Notes: generated by a model from the sequence alone, not told the origin. Shown: positions 48,041 through 57,027, numbered from the stretch's first letter. The stretch: 64,000 bases of DNA from Sinorhizobium numidicum (GCF_029892045.1 NZ_CP120368.1:2478001-2542000), one strand, 5' to 3'. Made by a program: numbers and translations.

Positions 48041-49063
48041 TCAAACTCCCCCTACCTGCAGGCGCTGGTGCGGCATATCGGCATTATCGTTCGCCACGCG
48101 CTGGTCGCGCGCCAGCCAGATGGTCACCGTCAGTTTCCCCTCTTCCGCGCCTTCCGGCGAAAGATCCGTCGTTTTCTCAAGCGCAAGACCTGCTTTTTGC
48201 AGCCAATCGGCCATTGCTTGATGCGAAAAGCCGAGGCGGGCATGCGCGTGCTCGTCGCGCAGATATTCAAGTCCGTGCGGCGCGAAATCTATGATCACGA
48301 GCCGGCCACCGGGCGCGAGCATGCGCGCGGCCTCGGTGATCGCCGCCTCCGGCTCTTCCAGGAAATGCAGCACCTGATGGATCGTGACGAGATCAAAGGC
48401 CTGGCCGTCGAGCGGAAGGTTGAAGATGTCGCCGTGGCGGATCGAAGCCTTGGTGATGCCGGCCTTGTCGAGATTGGAGCGTGCCACTGCGAGCATGTCG
48501 CGGCTGGCATCGACGCCGATGCCGCGCCGGTAGATGCCCTCGAAGAGCTGCAGGATGCGGCCAGTGCCCGTGCCAAGGTCGAGTAGGCTGTCGACCGGCT
48601 CGTCGCCGACCATCGCCTTCAGTGCCGCCTCCACATCGCCCTCGCTCACATGCAGCCGCCTGAGTTCGTCCCACTCGGCGGCGTTGCGGCTGAAATAGGC
48701 CTGGGCCTTCTCGGCGCGCGCCTTCTTCAAGGCGGCGAGCCGGGTCGCGTCCCTGGCGAGAATGGCGTCGTCGGCCGCCGCCGCGGCAAGCAGTTCGCGC
48801 ACCAAAGCGACACGCCCGCCCTCCTGTCGCAGGCGGAAATAGGCCCAGGCGCCTTCCTGGTAGCGGTCGATCAGCGCGACTTCGGCAAGGAGCTTCAGGT
48901 GCCGCGAAATACGCGGCTGCGATTGTCCGAGAATTTCGGTAAGATCGGTAACCGTAAGGTCGCCGGCGGCGAGCAGTGCAAGCAGACGCATGCGCGTCGG
49001 TTCGCCTGCCGCCTTCAGCACGTCGACCAGCGCATCCAATCCAAGCGTACCACGATTAGCCAT
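48041..49063 (-). CDS. ArsR-type HTH regulator fused to a SAM methyltransferase
   Basis: Protein of 340 aa in two parts. Residues about 1-85 form a winged-helix ArsR/SmtB domain (LKAAGEPTRMRLLALLAAGDLTVTDLTEILGQSQPRISRHLKLLAEVALI), with no obvious metal-binding cysteines in the recognition helix. Residues about 120-320 form a class I methyltransferase with DSLLDLGTGTGRILQLFEG, GVDASRDMLAVAR and LVTIHQVLHFLEEPEAAITEAARML. It precedes metF and is coupled to it. A role in sensing SAM or SAH, as in SahR-type regulators, is inferred. The ATG at 49063 is chosen for its GGGGA site. Confidence 0.9.
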   Translation of the reverse strand: MANRGTLGLDALVDVLKAAGEPTRMRLLALLAAGDLTVTDLTEILGQSQPRISRHLKLLAEVALIDRYQEGAWAYFRLRQEGGRVALVRELLAAAAADDAILARDATRLAALKKARAEKAQAYFSRNAAEWDELRRLHVSEGDVEAALKAMVGDEPVDSLLDLGTGTGRILQLFEGIYRRGIGVDASRDMLAVARSNLDKAGITKASIRHGDIFNLPLDGQAFDLVTIHQVLHFLEEPEAAITEAARMLAPGGRLVIIDFAPHGLEYLRDEHAHARLGFSHQAMADWLQKAGLALEKTTDLSPEGAEEGKLTVTIWLARDQRVANDNADMPHQRLQVGGV

Positions 49064-49078
49064 CGGCTTCCCCATCAA

Positions 49079-49100
49079 CACATAAAGATATCTTTATGTG
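49079..49100. promoter_or_regulatory. 22-bp perfect palindrome upstream of the ArsR-methyltransferase/metF operon
   Basis: CACATAAAGAT (49079-49089) is followed directly by its reverse complement ATCTTTATGTG (49090-49100), giving a 22-bp perfect inverted repeat. It lies 15 bases before the ATG at 49063, and overlaps the place where a promoter or transcript start would be. ArsR-family proteins bind such AT-rich palindromes, so it is very likely the operator of the adjacent regulator. Confidence 0.85.
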
Positions 49101-49245
49101 ATTTGCGGATGATGTGCAAGTGAATTTGCGCGGAAAGACAATGGAATGGCGCTTGTAAGACAAAGAGTCGGACGGTCTCGCGATCTGCCCGCCGGATGAT
49201 AGTCGTGCTCTACTTTGCGCTTGATACGCCACTGCATGGTTCCCT

Positions 49246-49348
49246 GCTGCATGACTCCTTAAATCGGAATCGATTTAAGGACAAAATCATGCAGCCGAGT
49301 CAAAGTGCTGCAGCCTTTGCGCGTCTAATTAGACGCGCGGCGCTGTAG
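49246..49348 (+). repeat. Mosaic palindromic repeat, copy I-1
   Basis: CTGCATGACTCCTTAAATCG, GAATCGATTTAAGGACAAAA, TCATGCAGCCGAGTCAAAGT, then TGCAGCCTTTGCGCGTCTAA and TTAGACGCGCGGCGCTGTAG. Same order of modules as at 3171, with sequence drift in the second hairpin. It is followed at once by a second, shorter copy. Confidence 0.8.
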
Positions 49349-49431
49349 ATCGGAACCAAAAGGACAAAGCCATGCAGCACTTCAAAGTGTGAGGGAGGCT
49401 TGTGCATCCGAAGGGACGCACGGCGCTGAAG
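49346..49431 (+). repeat. Truncated mosaic repeat in tandem, copy I-2
   Basis: GATCGGAACCAAAAGGACAA, GCCATGCAGCACTTCAAAGT, then TTGTGCATCCGAAGGGACGC and ACGGCGCTGAAG. The left palindrome arm is missing, so it looks like a 5'-truncated or partly deleted copy directly next to copy I-1. Confidence 0.7.
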
Positions 49432-49610
49432 CGCCCGGCCCTGCCCATGTTCGCTGCAACGGTTACGGGCCGCGGGTGATCCCGCGGCTGCGGAGCTTTC
49501 AATCGCAATTGCCCTTGCCAGTGGCCACGGCCGCGCCAGGGGTAGGCTCGGCGAGCCCGCACCCTGCTGTCATGGCAAATGGCTCGGGCTGCGACCAGCC
49601 GATTGCCTAA

Positions 49611-49656
49611 ATCACGATGATTTTAGGTCGGATCGACCTAAAATCATGAACGTGAT
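49611..49656. repeat. Long two-tier palindrome, unrelated to the mosaic repeats
   Basis: Inner arms ATGATTTTAGGTCG (49617-49630) and CGACCTAAAATCAT (49634-49647) with a GAT loop. Outer arms ATCACG (49611-49616) and CGTGAT (49651-49656). The arms are perfect. It lies 64 bases before the ettA stop, on the downstream side, and lacks a T-tract, so it is either a repeat family member or a structural RNA 3' end. Confidence 0.75.
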
Positions 49657-49719
49657 CGATTCCAATAAGTGAGCGCGGGATGCGGGCGGAAAACCGCGCA
49701 CACTTTTCCTCATCCCGCG

Positions 49720-51369
49720 CTAACGCGTGAGGCGCTTGTAGGTCACCCGCTTGGGATTGACCGAGTCCGGGCCGAGGCGGCGGATCTTGTCCTTCTCGTA
49801 ATCCTCGAAGTTGCCTTCGAACCATTCGACGTGGCTGTCGCCCTCGAAGGAGAGGATGTGGGTCGCCAGGCGATCGAGGAACATGCGATCGTGACTGATG
49901 ATGACTGCGCAGCCGGCGAAGTTTTCGAGTGCGTCCTCGAGGGCTGCCAGCGTTTCGGTATCGAGGTCATTGGTCGGTTCGTCGAGCAGGATGACGTTGC
50001 CGCCCGCCTTCAGCATCTTGGCAAGGTGCACGCGGTTGCGCTGACCGCCCGAAAGCGTGCCCACCTTCTGCTGCTGGTCGCCACCCTTGAAGTTGAAGGA
50101 GGAGCAATAGGCGCGCGAATTGACCTCGTGCTTGCCGAGCTTGATGACATCATTGCCGCCGGAGATTTCTTCCCACACGGTCTTGGTGCCGTCGAGCGCG
50201 TCGCGGCTCTGGTCGACATAGCCGAGCTGGACGCTGTCGCCGATCCGGAAGGAGCCGTCGTCAGGCTGCTCCTGGCCAGTGATCATTCGGAAGAGCGTCG
50301 TCTTGCCGGCGCCGTTCGGACCGATCACGCCGACGATGCCGCCGGGCGGCAGCTTGAAGCTCAGGTCATCGATCAGCAGTTGGTCACCATAACCCTTGGA
50401 GATGTTCTCCGCCTCGATGACCACCTGGCCGAGCCGTTCGCCGACCGGAATGATGATCTGCGCATCGCCCGGACGACGGTCGGCCGCCGCCTGGACCAGT
50501 TCGTCATAGGCGCGGATACGCGCCTTGGATTTCGCCTGACGGGCCTTCGGGCTGGAGGCGATCCACTCCTGCTCGCGGCTGATAGCCTTCTGGCGCGCCG
50601 CCTCTTCGCGGCCTTCCTGCGTCATGCGCTTGGACTTGGCCTGGAGATAGGCGGAGTAGTTGCCCTCGTAGGGAATGCCGCGACCACGATCGAGCTCGAG
50701 GATCCAGCCGGTGACGTTGTCGAGGAAGTAGCGATCGTGGGTCACCATCAGCACGGCGCCCGGATAGTCGCGCAGGTGCTTTTCAAGCCAGGCGATCGTC
50801 TCGGCGTCGAGGTGGTTGGTTGGTTCGTCAAGCAGCAACAGGTTCGGCTGCGATAAGAGCAGCTTGCAAAGCGCCACGCGGCGCTTCTCGCCGCCCGAGA
50901 GATTGGCGACCTCGGCGTCGCCCGGCGGGCAGCGCAGTGCCTCCATCGCCATCTCCACTTGGCTCTCGAGATCCCAGAGGTTCTGGCTGTCGATGACATC
51001 CTGGAGCTTGGCGCCCTCATCCGCAGTTTCGTCGGAATAGTTCATCATCAGCTCGTTGTACCGGTCGAGGATCGCCTTCTTCGCTGCGACGCCTTCCATC
51101 ACATTCTCGAGCACGTTCTTTTGCGCGTTAAGCTGAGGCTCCTGTGGCAGGTAGCCGACTGTCGCACCTTCGGCTACCCAAGCCTCGCCGGTATATTCAT
51201 GATCGAGCCCGGCCATGATCCTGAGGACCGTCGACTTACCGGCGCCGTTGGGGCCGAGAATACCGATCTTCGCGTCCGGGTAGAACGAGAGATGTATGTT
51301 CTCCAGGACCTTCTTGTTGCCGTAGGCCTTGTTGAGCCCGGCCATGTGATAGATGAACTGACGTGCCAT
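49720..51369 (-). CDS. ettA: Energy-dependent translational throttle protein EttA (ABC-F)
   Basis: ABC-F ATPase of 549 aa with two nucleotide-binding domains and no membrane part. Walker A motifs are [12 protein letters not shown] (about residue 36-47) and [15 protein letters not shown] signatures are [16 protein letters not shown] and [16 protein letters not shown]. The linker with [22 protein letters not shown], in form [22 protein letters not shown], is the EttA interdomain (PtIM) stretch. It binds the ribosomal E site and gates the first peptide bond when energy is low. GGAG precedes the ATG. Confidence 0.96.
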   Translation of the reverse strand: MARQFIYHMAGLNKAYGNKKVLENIHLSFYPDAKIGILGPNGAGKSTVLRIMAGLDHEYTGEAWVAEGATVGYLPQEPQLNAQKNVLENVMEGVAAKKAILDRYNELMMNYSDETADEGAKLQDVIDSQNLWDLESQVEMAMEALRCPPGDAEVANLSGGEKRRVALCKLLLSQPNLLLLDEPTNHLDAETIAWLEKHLRDYPGAVLMVTHDRYFLDNVTGWILELDRGRGIPYEGNYSAYLQAKSKRMTQEGREEAARQKAISREQEWIASSPKARQAKSKARIRAYDELVQAAADRRPGDAQIIIPVGERLGQVVIEAENISKGYGDQLLIDDLSFKLPPGGIVGVIGPNGAGKTTLFRMITGQEQPDDGSFRIGDSVQLGYVDQSRDALDGTKTVWEEISGGNDVIKLGKHEVNSRAYCSSFNFKGGDQQQKVGTLSGGQRNRVHLAKMLKAGGNVILLDEPTNDLDTETLAALEDALENFAGCAVIISHDRMFLDRLATHILSFEGDSHVEWFEGNFEDYEKDKIRRLGPDSVNPKRVTYKRLTR

Positions 51370-51484
51370 AAAGGAATGCTCCGCATCGGAAGGAAATTTG
51401 CCCGCTATGTAGGCGAATTATGCCGGCGGGGCAATGCGCCAGAGGCCTGCCCCGCCGATCCCTCATTGCGGCCACCCTCTCGGA

Positions 51485-52264
51485 TCAGCCCCGCCCGGCG
51501 GCGTCGGCGATCTCCTTGGCGCACTTGAAATCCGTCGGTCCCGCCGCCTGCATCAGGCTTTTAAGATTGGCTTTGCCCGAGAGGTCGCCGGAAAGCCCGA
51601 TCGTGAGGCCGGTGATCACGCTGCGGCCGTTGACGGTCTGGCAGCGCATGCGCACCCGGTCGCCGGCCCCCGCCCCAAAACTCTGGTCGAAGGCCTGCTT
51701 GATCTGCCGCTCTTCGAGTTCGGAACCAACTTTATCGGCAAAAAGCGCGCCTACGGCGGACGTGTTCAGCTCGTCGAGTAAACGAAGCTGCAGCGTGAAA
51801 TAATCCTCGGCGTTCGTCGCCTGGCACGTGCCGCTGCGCAGCCACTGGTGCCGATCAAGGCCGGACTTTACGCCCGGCATGACGACGAGCAGGCGGGCCG
51901 CGGTCTCATCCGCCATCGCGAGTTTCGGCAGGTCGAGCCAATCGCCCTTGCGGTCTTGCGCCTTGAGCTCCGCCTCGACACCGCAATAGCTCTTTTTAAG
52001 CGGCCACAGGCCGTGAAGCGAGAAGTGCGTTGCGTCGAAGCGTTCGGCCGTCTGATCGACGCATTCCTTGCGGGTCGGCCGCGTTTCGCAAAATCCCGGC
52101 TGCCAGCTTACCGCCAGCACATATTCCGTCTTGCCGGCGCCGTCCGCCCCGGACGCATCGTCGGTTACCGTATCTTGCGCCGCGGCAAAGGACGAAAGTC
52201 CCAACCCCAGTGTAAGCGCCGCAACTCGCATCAGATTCACCAACGCCCTTGCCCGCATTCTCAT
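51485..52264 (-). CDS. RNase T2-family secreted protein with altered active site
   Basis: Protein of 259 aa with a signal peptide ending about AQ30 (LGLSSFAAAQ). The first T2 motif is intact: FSLHGLWP, histidine H84. The second, normally HEWxKHGTC, here reads HQWLRSGTC (139-147): Glu is Gln140, Lys is Arg143 and the catalytic second His is Ser144. The nucleotide sequence at about 51822-51848 confirms this. It may be catalytically impaired or act on something else. Conserved cysteines (FCETRPTRKEC, YCGVEAE) remain. GGAGG precedes the ATG. Confidence 0.88.
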   Translation of the reverse strand: MRMRARALVNLMRVAALTLGLGLSSFAAAQDTVTDDASGADGAGKTEYVLAVSWQPGFCETRPTRKECVDQTAERFDATHFSLHGLWPLKKSYCGVEAELKAQDRKGDWLDLPKLAMADETAARLLVVMPGVKSGLDRHQWLRSGTCQATNAEDYFTLQLRLLDELNTSAVGALFADKVGSELEERQIKQAFDQSFGAGAGDRVRMRCQTVNGRSVITGLTIGLSGDLSGKANLKSLMQAAGPTDFKCAKEIADAAGRG

Positions 52265-52503
52265 AATGGCCTCCAGCGGGAAAACAAAACAGGAACAAAT
52301 AGCGAGAAAAACGCGAAAATTGCAACCCCTAATTCTCACTTCCGGATTCGTTGTGATCTCATGCGCAACCAGCAACAAGCGGCGATTGCCTTTACTGCGC
52401 AAATCGATTTCATATCTGCAGGGGCATTCCTGCGGCCGAATGCGCCAGCCTTCGCCATGAGCGGATGGCAGTTCAAGGTCTGAGGATAGTTCGGGAGCAT
52501 GGC

Positions 52504-53451
52504 ATGTTCGGGCAGGTGAGGACGCATCAAAGCCCGACGGGCGCAGCTCTCGGCTGGCGCCATTTCCCCGCCTCCTCCAAGCCCCGAGGCATTCTTATCA
52601 TCAGCCATGGGCTCGCCGAACATTCCGGTCGTTACGCCCGCTTCGCCGAGGCAATGGCCGCGCACGGCTTTCAAGTCTATGCCCATGACCATCGTGGCCA
52701 TGGTGAGAGCCGGGCACCGGACGCCCCGCTTGCGATGTTCGCGCACCGCGACGGTGCCACGAAGGTCATCGCCGACCTCGGCGCGATCCGAGAGATGGCA
52801 GCCGCCAACCATCCGGGATTGCCGGTCATTCTTTTCGGCCATTCGATGGGCGGGCTCATCGCCCTCAACGCCGTCGAGACAGATCCCGAACTCTATGATG
52901 CGCTCGCCGTCTGGAACGCGAATTTCCGCCCGGGCCTCGCGGGCCGGGCCGGTCAGGCGCTGCTGGCGATCGAGAGGATGCTGAAAGGCTCGGACGTGCC
53001 GAGCCCGCTCATTTCAAAGCTCACCTTCGGCGCCTGGAGCAAGGCCATTGCCAGGCGGAGGACTGACTTCGATTGGCTGTCGCGCGATGAAGGCGAGGTC
53101 GCAAAATATGTTGCCGATCCGCTTTGCGGCTTCGACGCTACCGTATCGCTGTGGCTCGACGTCTTCGCCTTCGCTTTCGCCGGCGGCCGGGCCGACCGTC
53201 TGGCGCACCTGCCTGCAGACCTGCCGGTCCATCTTGTCGGCGGCAGCGCCGATCCCTCTACCGAGAACGCCGCCGCCATCCGCTGGCTCGCCCGGCGCAT
53301 GAAGGCGCGCGGCATGAGCGATGTCACCGTCAGCATCCACGAAGGCATGCGCCACGAAACGTTGAATGAAATCGGCCGCGAAAAGGCGACGGAAGAGTTT
53401 GCCGGCTGGTGCCTGAGGGCCGTGGACAAGAAGCCCAAAGAAAGATCATGA
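52504..53451 (+). CDS. Alpha/beta-hydrolase, monoacylglycerol/lysophospholipase type
   Basis: Cytosolic-looking hydrolase of 315 aa. The fold core is GILIISHGLAEHSGRYARFAEAMAAHGFQVYAHDHRGHGES (oxyanion region and strand), and the nucleophile elbow is GHSMGG (serine in VILFGHSMGGLIALNAV). The third catalytic residue is in ISIHEGMRHETLNE-like VSIHEGMRHETLNE. This matches monoglyceride lipase/lysophospholipase L2 relatives. GGGAG lies 6 bases before the ATG at 52504. Its stop overlaps the start of the downstream DMT gene by four bases. Confidence 0.9.
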   Translation: MFGQVRTHQSPTGAALGWRHFPASSKPRGILIISHGLAEHSGRYARFAEAMAAHGFQVYAHDHRGHGESRAPDAPLAMFAHRDGATKVIADLGAIREMAAANHPGLPVILFGHSMGGLIALNAVETDPELYDALAVWNANFRPGLAGRAGQALLAIERMLKGSDVPSPLISKLTFGAWSKAIARRRTDFDWLSRDEGEVAKYVADPLCGFDATVSLWLDVFAFAFAGGRADRLAHLPADLPVHLVGGSADPSTENAAAIRWLARRMKARGMSDVTVSIHEGMRHETLNEIGREKATEEFAGWCLRAVDKKPKERS

Positions 53452-54401
53452 GCGATATCGTCCTTCCAAAACTCGCAGCCGATCATGGTCGGATTTCCTA
53501 TGGCCTGACGCTGATGGTCATCTCGGTGCTGATCTCGCCGCTGATCGACATCTTCGCCAAGCTCGCAATCGCCACCGTGCCCTCGGCCGAGATCACCGCT
53601 GTGCGGTTCCTGCTGCAGGTCGTCTTCATTCTTCCGGTTGTCCTCGTCCGCCGCACGCTGTTCGATCTCACCTGGCGCAAGACCGCGCTGCATGCGCTTC
53701 GCGGTGGCCTCCTGGTGCTGACCATGCTCTCGTTCATCACCGCGCTGAAGGTGATGGAAGTGGCCGATGCGATCGCCATCTTCCTCATCGAACCGATCAT
53801 TCTCACCATTCTCGGCAGCATTTTCCTCAAGGAAACGATCGGCTGGCGGCGCTATACCGCTTGCGCCGTCGGCTTTTTCGGCGCGCTCCTCGTCATCCAG
53901 CCGAGCATGCAGGAGGTAGGCCTGGTCGCGCTTCTGCCGATCGTCGCCGCTTTTGGGCTTGCGGTTTTCCTGCTCGTCACCCGCATGGTCGCGCAGAATG
54001 AAGACCCCTGGTCTATGCAGTTCCATGCCGGCATCTGGGGCGGTCTTTTCTGTCTCGTCCTGCTCTCGTTCGGCGAAGGCAGCGGTTCGAGCGTCTTCGA
54101 TCCCGTCTGGCCGGAGGGCCGCGCCTGGTTCCATCTGCTCGGCGTCGGCGTCACCGCCACGATCTCCGGCGTTCTCGGCGTCTATGCCTATCGCGCGGCC
54201 CCCGCCTCGGTGCTCGCGCCGCTGCAATATCTCGAAATCGTCTCGGCGACGATCTTCGGCTGGCTGGTCTTCGGCGACCTGCCGGATGCGCTGAAATGGC
54301 TCGGCATTTCGATCATCATCGGCTCCGGCCTCTATATCATCTGGCGTGAGCGGAAGGTGGAGAAGACGGCAAGCATTGCGCCGGTTTCGCCGGCGATCTG
54401 A
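53448..54401 (+). CDS. EamA/DMT-superfamily transporter
   Basis: Ten-helix inner-membrane protein of 317 aa. EamA repeats begin at YGLTLMVISVLISPLIDIFAKLAIATV and ALLPIVAAFGLAVFLLVTRM; FLIEPIILTILGSIFLKETIGWRRYTACAVGFFGALLVIQPS is characteristic of RhaT/YddG-like members. The ATG overlaps the lipase stop (ATGA), so the two are translated together, an unusual partnership. Substrate unknown. Confidence 0.9.
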   Translation: MSDIVLPKLAADHGRISYGLTLMVISVLISPLIDIFAKLAIATVPSAEITAVRFLLQVVFILPVVLVRRTLFDLTWRKTALHALRGGLLVLTMLSFITALKVMEVADAIAIFLIEPIILTILGSIFLKETIGWRRYTACAVGFFGALLVIQPSMQEVGLVALLPIVAAFGLAVFLLVTRMVAQNEDPWSMQFHAGIWGGLFCLVLLSFGEGSGSSVFDPVWPEGRAWFHLLGVGVTATISGVLGVYAYRAAPASVLAPLQYLEIVSATIFGWLVFGDLPDALKWLGISIIIGSGLYIIWRERKVEKTASIAPVSPAI

Positions 54402-54511
54402 GTGAGCGGGGCGCGGAAAATGGGAGTCTGTTTCGCGCATTCCGCATCGATTGGAAAGAACCGCTCACGCTGGTGATCGGCAAGGGAGAAATGGCATTGG
54501 GAGGTGCGGAC

Positions 54512-56158
54512 ATGAAAACCGGTGGCCAGTTGATCGTGGAGGCGCTTGTCGCAAACGGGGTGAAGCGCATCTCGTGCGTTCCGGGCGAAAGCTATCTGGC
54601 GGTGCTGGATGCGCTCTACGACACCGATATCGACATCGTCGTCTGTCGGCAGGAAGGCGGCGCGGCGATGATGGCGGATGCCTGGGGCCGGCTGACGGGC
54701 GAGCCCGGCATCTGCATGGTGACCCGAGGCCCCGGAGCCACCAACGCATCCGCCGGCCTCCATGTCGCACGCCAGGATTCGATACCGATGATCCTTTTCA
54801 TCGGCCAAGTGCAGCGCGATGCCCGCGAACGCGAGGCTTTCCAGGAGATCGAGTATCGCCGCGCCTTCACCGAGCTTGCGAAATGGGTCGGCGAGATCGA
54901 CGATCCGGCGCGTATTCCCGAATTCGTCACCCGCGCTTTCTCCGTTGCGACCTCCGGCCGTCCCGGTCCGGTGGTGTTGACCTTGCCGGAAGACATGCTC
55001 ACGCAGCTGACCGAAGCCCCCGCAGCGCGCGCCTACCAGCCGGTCGAAAGCCATCCGGGACCGAGCCAGATCGCGCGGCTGGAAGAACTTCTCTCTCAAG
55101 CGAAGCACCCGATGGCCATTCTCGGCGGCACGCGCTGGTCGGGCGAAAGCGTTGCCGCGTTCCAGCGTTTTGCCGAGCGCTGGCAGCTTCCGGTCGGTTG
55201 CTCGTTCCGCCGACAGATGCTTTTCGACCACCTGCATCCGAGCTATGCCGGCGACGTCGGCATCGGCATCAACCCGGCCTTGGCAAAGGAGATAAAGGAG
55301 GCCGATCTCGTTTTGCTCATCGGCGGCCGCTTTTCGGAAATGCCCTCCTCCGGTTACACGCTCATCGACGTGCCCTATCCGAAACAGACGCTGGTCCATG
55401 TCCATCCGGATCCGGCCGAGCTCGGCCGCGTCTATCGCCCCGATCTTGCGATCGCCGCCAGCCCGCGCGATTTGGTGGCAGCGCTCAATGACGTCAGGCC
55501 TGTAGGCGAACCGGCTTGGTCCTCCCGCACCAAGACGATGCACGAAGCCTATCTCAAATGGTCGACGCCGCCCGAGAAAGGACCCGGAGACGTGCAGATG
55601 GGGCCGATCATGAACTGGATCGAGGCGAACACGGCCCCTGACACCATCTTCACCAACGGCGCCGGCAATTACGCGAGCTGGCTGCACCGCTTCCACCGTT
55701 TCCGCCGCTATGGGACCCAGGCCGCGCCCGCTTCGGGATCCATGGGTTACGGCCTGCCCGCGGCCGTTGCGGCAAAGCACCTCCACCCGAAGCGCGACGT
55801 CATCTGCTTTGCCGGCGACGGCTGCTTCCTGATGCATGGCCAGGAGTTCGCGACCGCAATCCGCTATAACCTGCCGATCATCGTGCTCGTCATCAACAAC
55901 GGCATCTACGGCACGATCCGCATGCATCAGGAGCGCGAATATCCGGGCCGCGTCAGCGCCACCGACCTTACCAATCCGGATTTCGCAGCACTTGCCCGCG
56001 CCTATGGCGGCCATGGCGAGACGGTGGAGCGGACGGAAGAATTCGCCGACGCATTCCTCCGAGCACGCGCAAGCGGCAAGCCGTCGATCATCGAGATCAA
56101 GCTCGACCCGGAGGCGATCACGCCGACCCGAACGCTGAGCGAAATCCGTAACGGTTGA
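54512..56158 (+). CDS. Thiamine-diphosphate enzyme, acetolactate-synthase-like
   Basis: Protein of 548 aa in the three-domain layout of ThDP-dependent decarboxylases and synthases. The N-terminal domain has GVKRISCVPGESYLAVLDALYD, with the invariant activating glutamate region, and VVCRQEGGAAMMADAWGRLTGEPGICMVTRGPGATNA. The C-terminal ThDP/Mg site is FAGDGCFLMHGQEFATAIRYNLPIIVLVINNG (GDG...NN). It resembles IlvB-type subunits but no small regulatory subunit is nearby, so a catabolic or glyoxylate-carboligase-like role is as likely as branched-chain synthesis. The ATG at 54512 has GGGAGG upstream. Confidence 0.85.
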   Translation: MKTGGQLIVEALVANGVKRISCVPGESYLAVLDALYDTDIDIVVCRQEGGAAMMADAWGRLTGEPGICMVTRGPGATNASAGLHVARQDSIPMILFIGQVQRDAREREAFQEIEYRRAFTELAKWVGEIDDPARIPEFVTRAFSVATSGRPGPVVLTLPEDMLTQLTEAPAARAYQPVESHPGPSQIARLEELLSQAKHPMAILGGTRWSGESVAAFQRFAERWQLPVGCSFRRQMLFDHLHPSYAGDVGIGINPALAKEIKEADLVLLIGGRFSEMPSSGYTLIDVPYPKQTLVHVHPDPAELGRVYRPDLAIAASPRDLVAALNDVRPVGEPAWSSRTKTMHEAYLKWSTPPEKGPGDVQMGPIMNWIEANTAPDTIFTNGAGNYASWLHRFHRFRRYGTQAAPASGSMGYGLPAAVAAKHLHPKRDVICFAGDGCFLMHGQEFATAIRYNLPIIVLVINNGIYGTIRMHQEREYPGRVSATDLTNPDFAALARAYGGHGETVERTEEFADAFLRARASGKPSIIEIKLDPEAITPTRTLSEIRNG

Positions 56159-56264
56159 GGTCGATTGGAATAGACAAGAATCCAGCAGCGCCGCGTCGGC
56201 GGCGCGGCGGCGCCCGACACCGCTTTCCGCCTCCGCAACGGAACGGAGCAGCGGCCATTCCAGC

Positions 56265-56615
56265 CTACTCCAGCCACTCCGTCGAAAAGGCACCGCTCAC
56301 ATGAATATCGGTGGTCTCCAGCCGACCGGGGCCGAGATTCGCGAATTTGTGCGGAACGTTGGCCGGAGCGACGACGATCTGCCCCGCATGCGCCTCGATC
56401 GTCTGGTCGCCAACGGTGAACAGCGCGCGCCCGGCGCGAATGATAAAGGTCTCGGCATAGGGATGGCGGTGCAGCTTCGGGCCACCGCCGATCTTGTCGG
56501 TCGTGTAGAACACGATGGACACGTCGGCTCCGTAAATGCCGCCCTCGAATTCCCCTTTCCAGACATCGGGCTTGTCCGCCCACTGCTCCCGATCGATGAG
56601 GTGAGGCTTGGTCAT
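56265..56615 (-). CDS. Single-domain cupin protein
   Basis: Protein of 116 aa with a classic cupin barrel: GGPKLHRHPYAETFIIRAGRALFTVGD (first metal-binding half, with H, H, E) and AGQIVVAPANVPHKFANLG (second half, with H). It probably binds a metal and a small molecule. Such proteins may be sugar isomerases, dioxygenase-like or regulatory; not resolvable. It converges with the ThDP enzyme; next on the same strand is a phosphatase-like gene 74 bases upstream. Confidence 0.85.
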   Translation of the reverse strand: MTKPHLIDREQWADKPDVWKGEFEGGIYGADVSIVFYTTDKIGGGPKLHRHPYAETFIIRAGRALFTVGDQTIEAHAGQIVVAPANVPHKFANLGPGRLETTDIHVSGAFSTEWLE

Positions 56616-56688
56616 GTCGAATCGTCCCGACGTCGCTTTGCGTGCAAAAAGAACGGGGAGCGGTCAGCGAAGGCGAAACGGCCCCGCG

Positions 56689-57027
56689 TCAGCCGCGAAT
56701 GTGTTGTGTCTTCTGATAAACCGCCGTGGACCGCGCACCGGAGCGGCAATAGCCGAGCATCGGTCGCGGGAATTCGTCCAGCGCATCGACCATGCCCCTC
56801 ACTGCATCCGCCGTCACCCCCATCGGGCCGATCGGAACATGGGTGATCTCCAGCCCCAGTTCCTCGGCACGCGCGGCGATCGAATCGAAGGTCGGCTGAT
56901 CGGGCGTCTCGAAATCGGGGCGGTGGCAGACGATGGACTTGAAGCCGAGCGCCTTGATCTCATCGAGGTCCTCGACCGTGATCTGACCGGAGACCGAATA
57001 TTCATCGTTGATCGGGCGAATGTCCAT
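56689..57027 (-). CDS. DUF442/TIGR01244-type phosphatase-like protein
   Basis: Protein of 112 aa, MDIRPINDEYSVSGQITVEDLDEIKALGFKSIVCHRP..., ending in the phosphatase-like P-loop PMLGYCRSGARSTAVYQ (CxxGxR-S form). In other bacteria the same domain is fused or adjacent to a metallo-beta-lactamase and is called beta-lactamase hydrolase-like. The natural substrate is unknown; sulfur relay and protein dephosphorylation have both been proposed. It stands alone here, with a cupin downstream. Confidence 0.85.
   Translation of the reverse strand: MDIRPINDEYSVSGQITVEDLDEIKALGFKSIVCHRPDFETPDQPTFDSIAARAEELGLEITHVPIGPMGVTADAVRGMVDALDEFPRPMLGYCRSGARSTAVYQKTQHIRG

Larger units (their letters stand above)
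49101..49719. other. Gene-free, repeat-rich interval before ettA
   Basis: About 620 bases containing two tandem mosaic repeats (49246-49348, 49346-49431) and a separate long palindrome (49611-49656). The rest, 49432-49610, is GC-rich with no credible frame or ribosome site. I see no gene. The ArsR-methyltransferase promoter is at its left end, ettA ends at its right. Confidence 0.6.
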
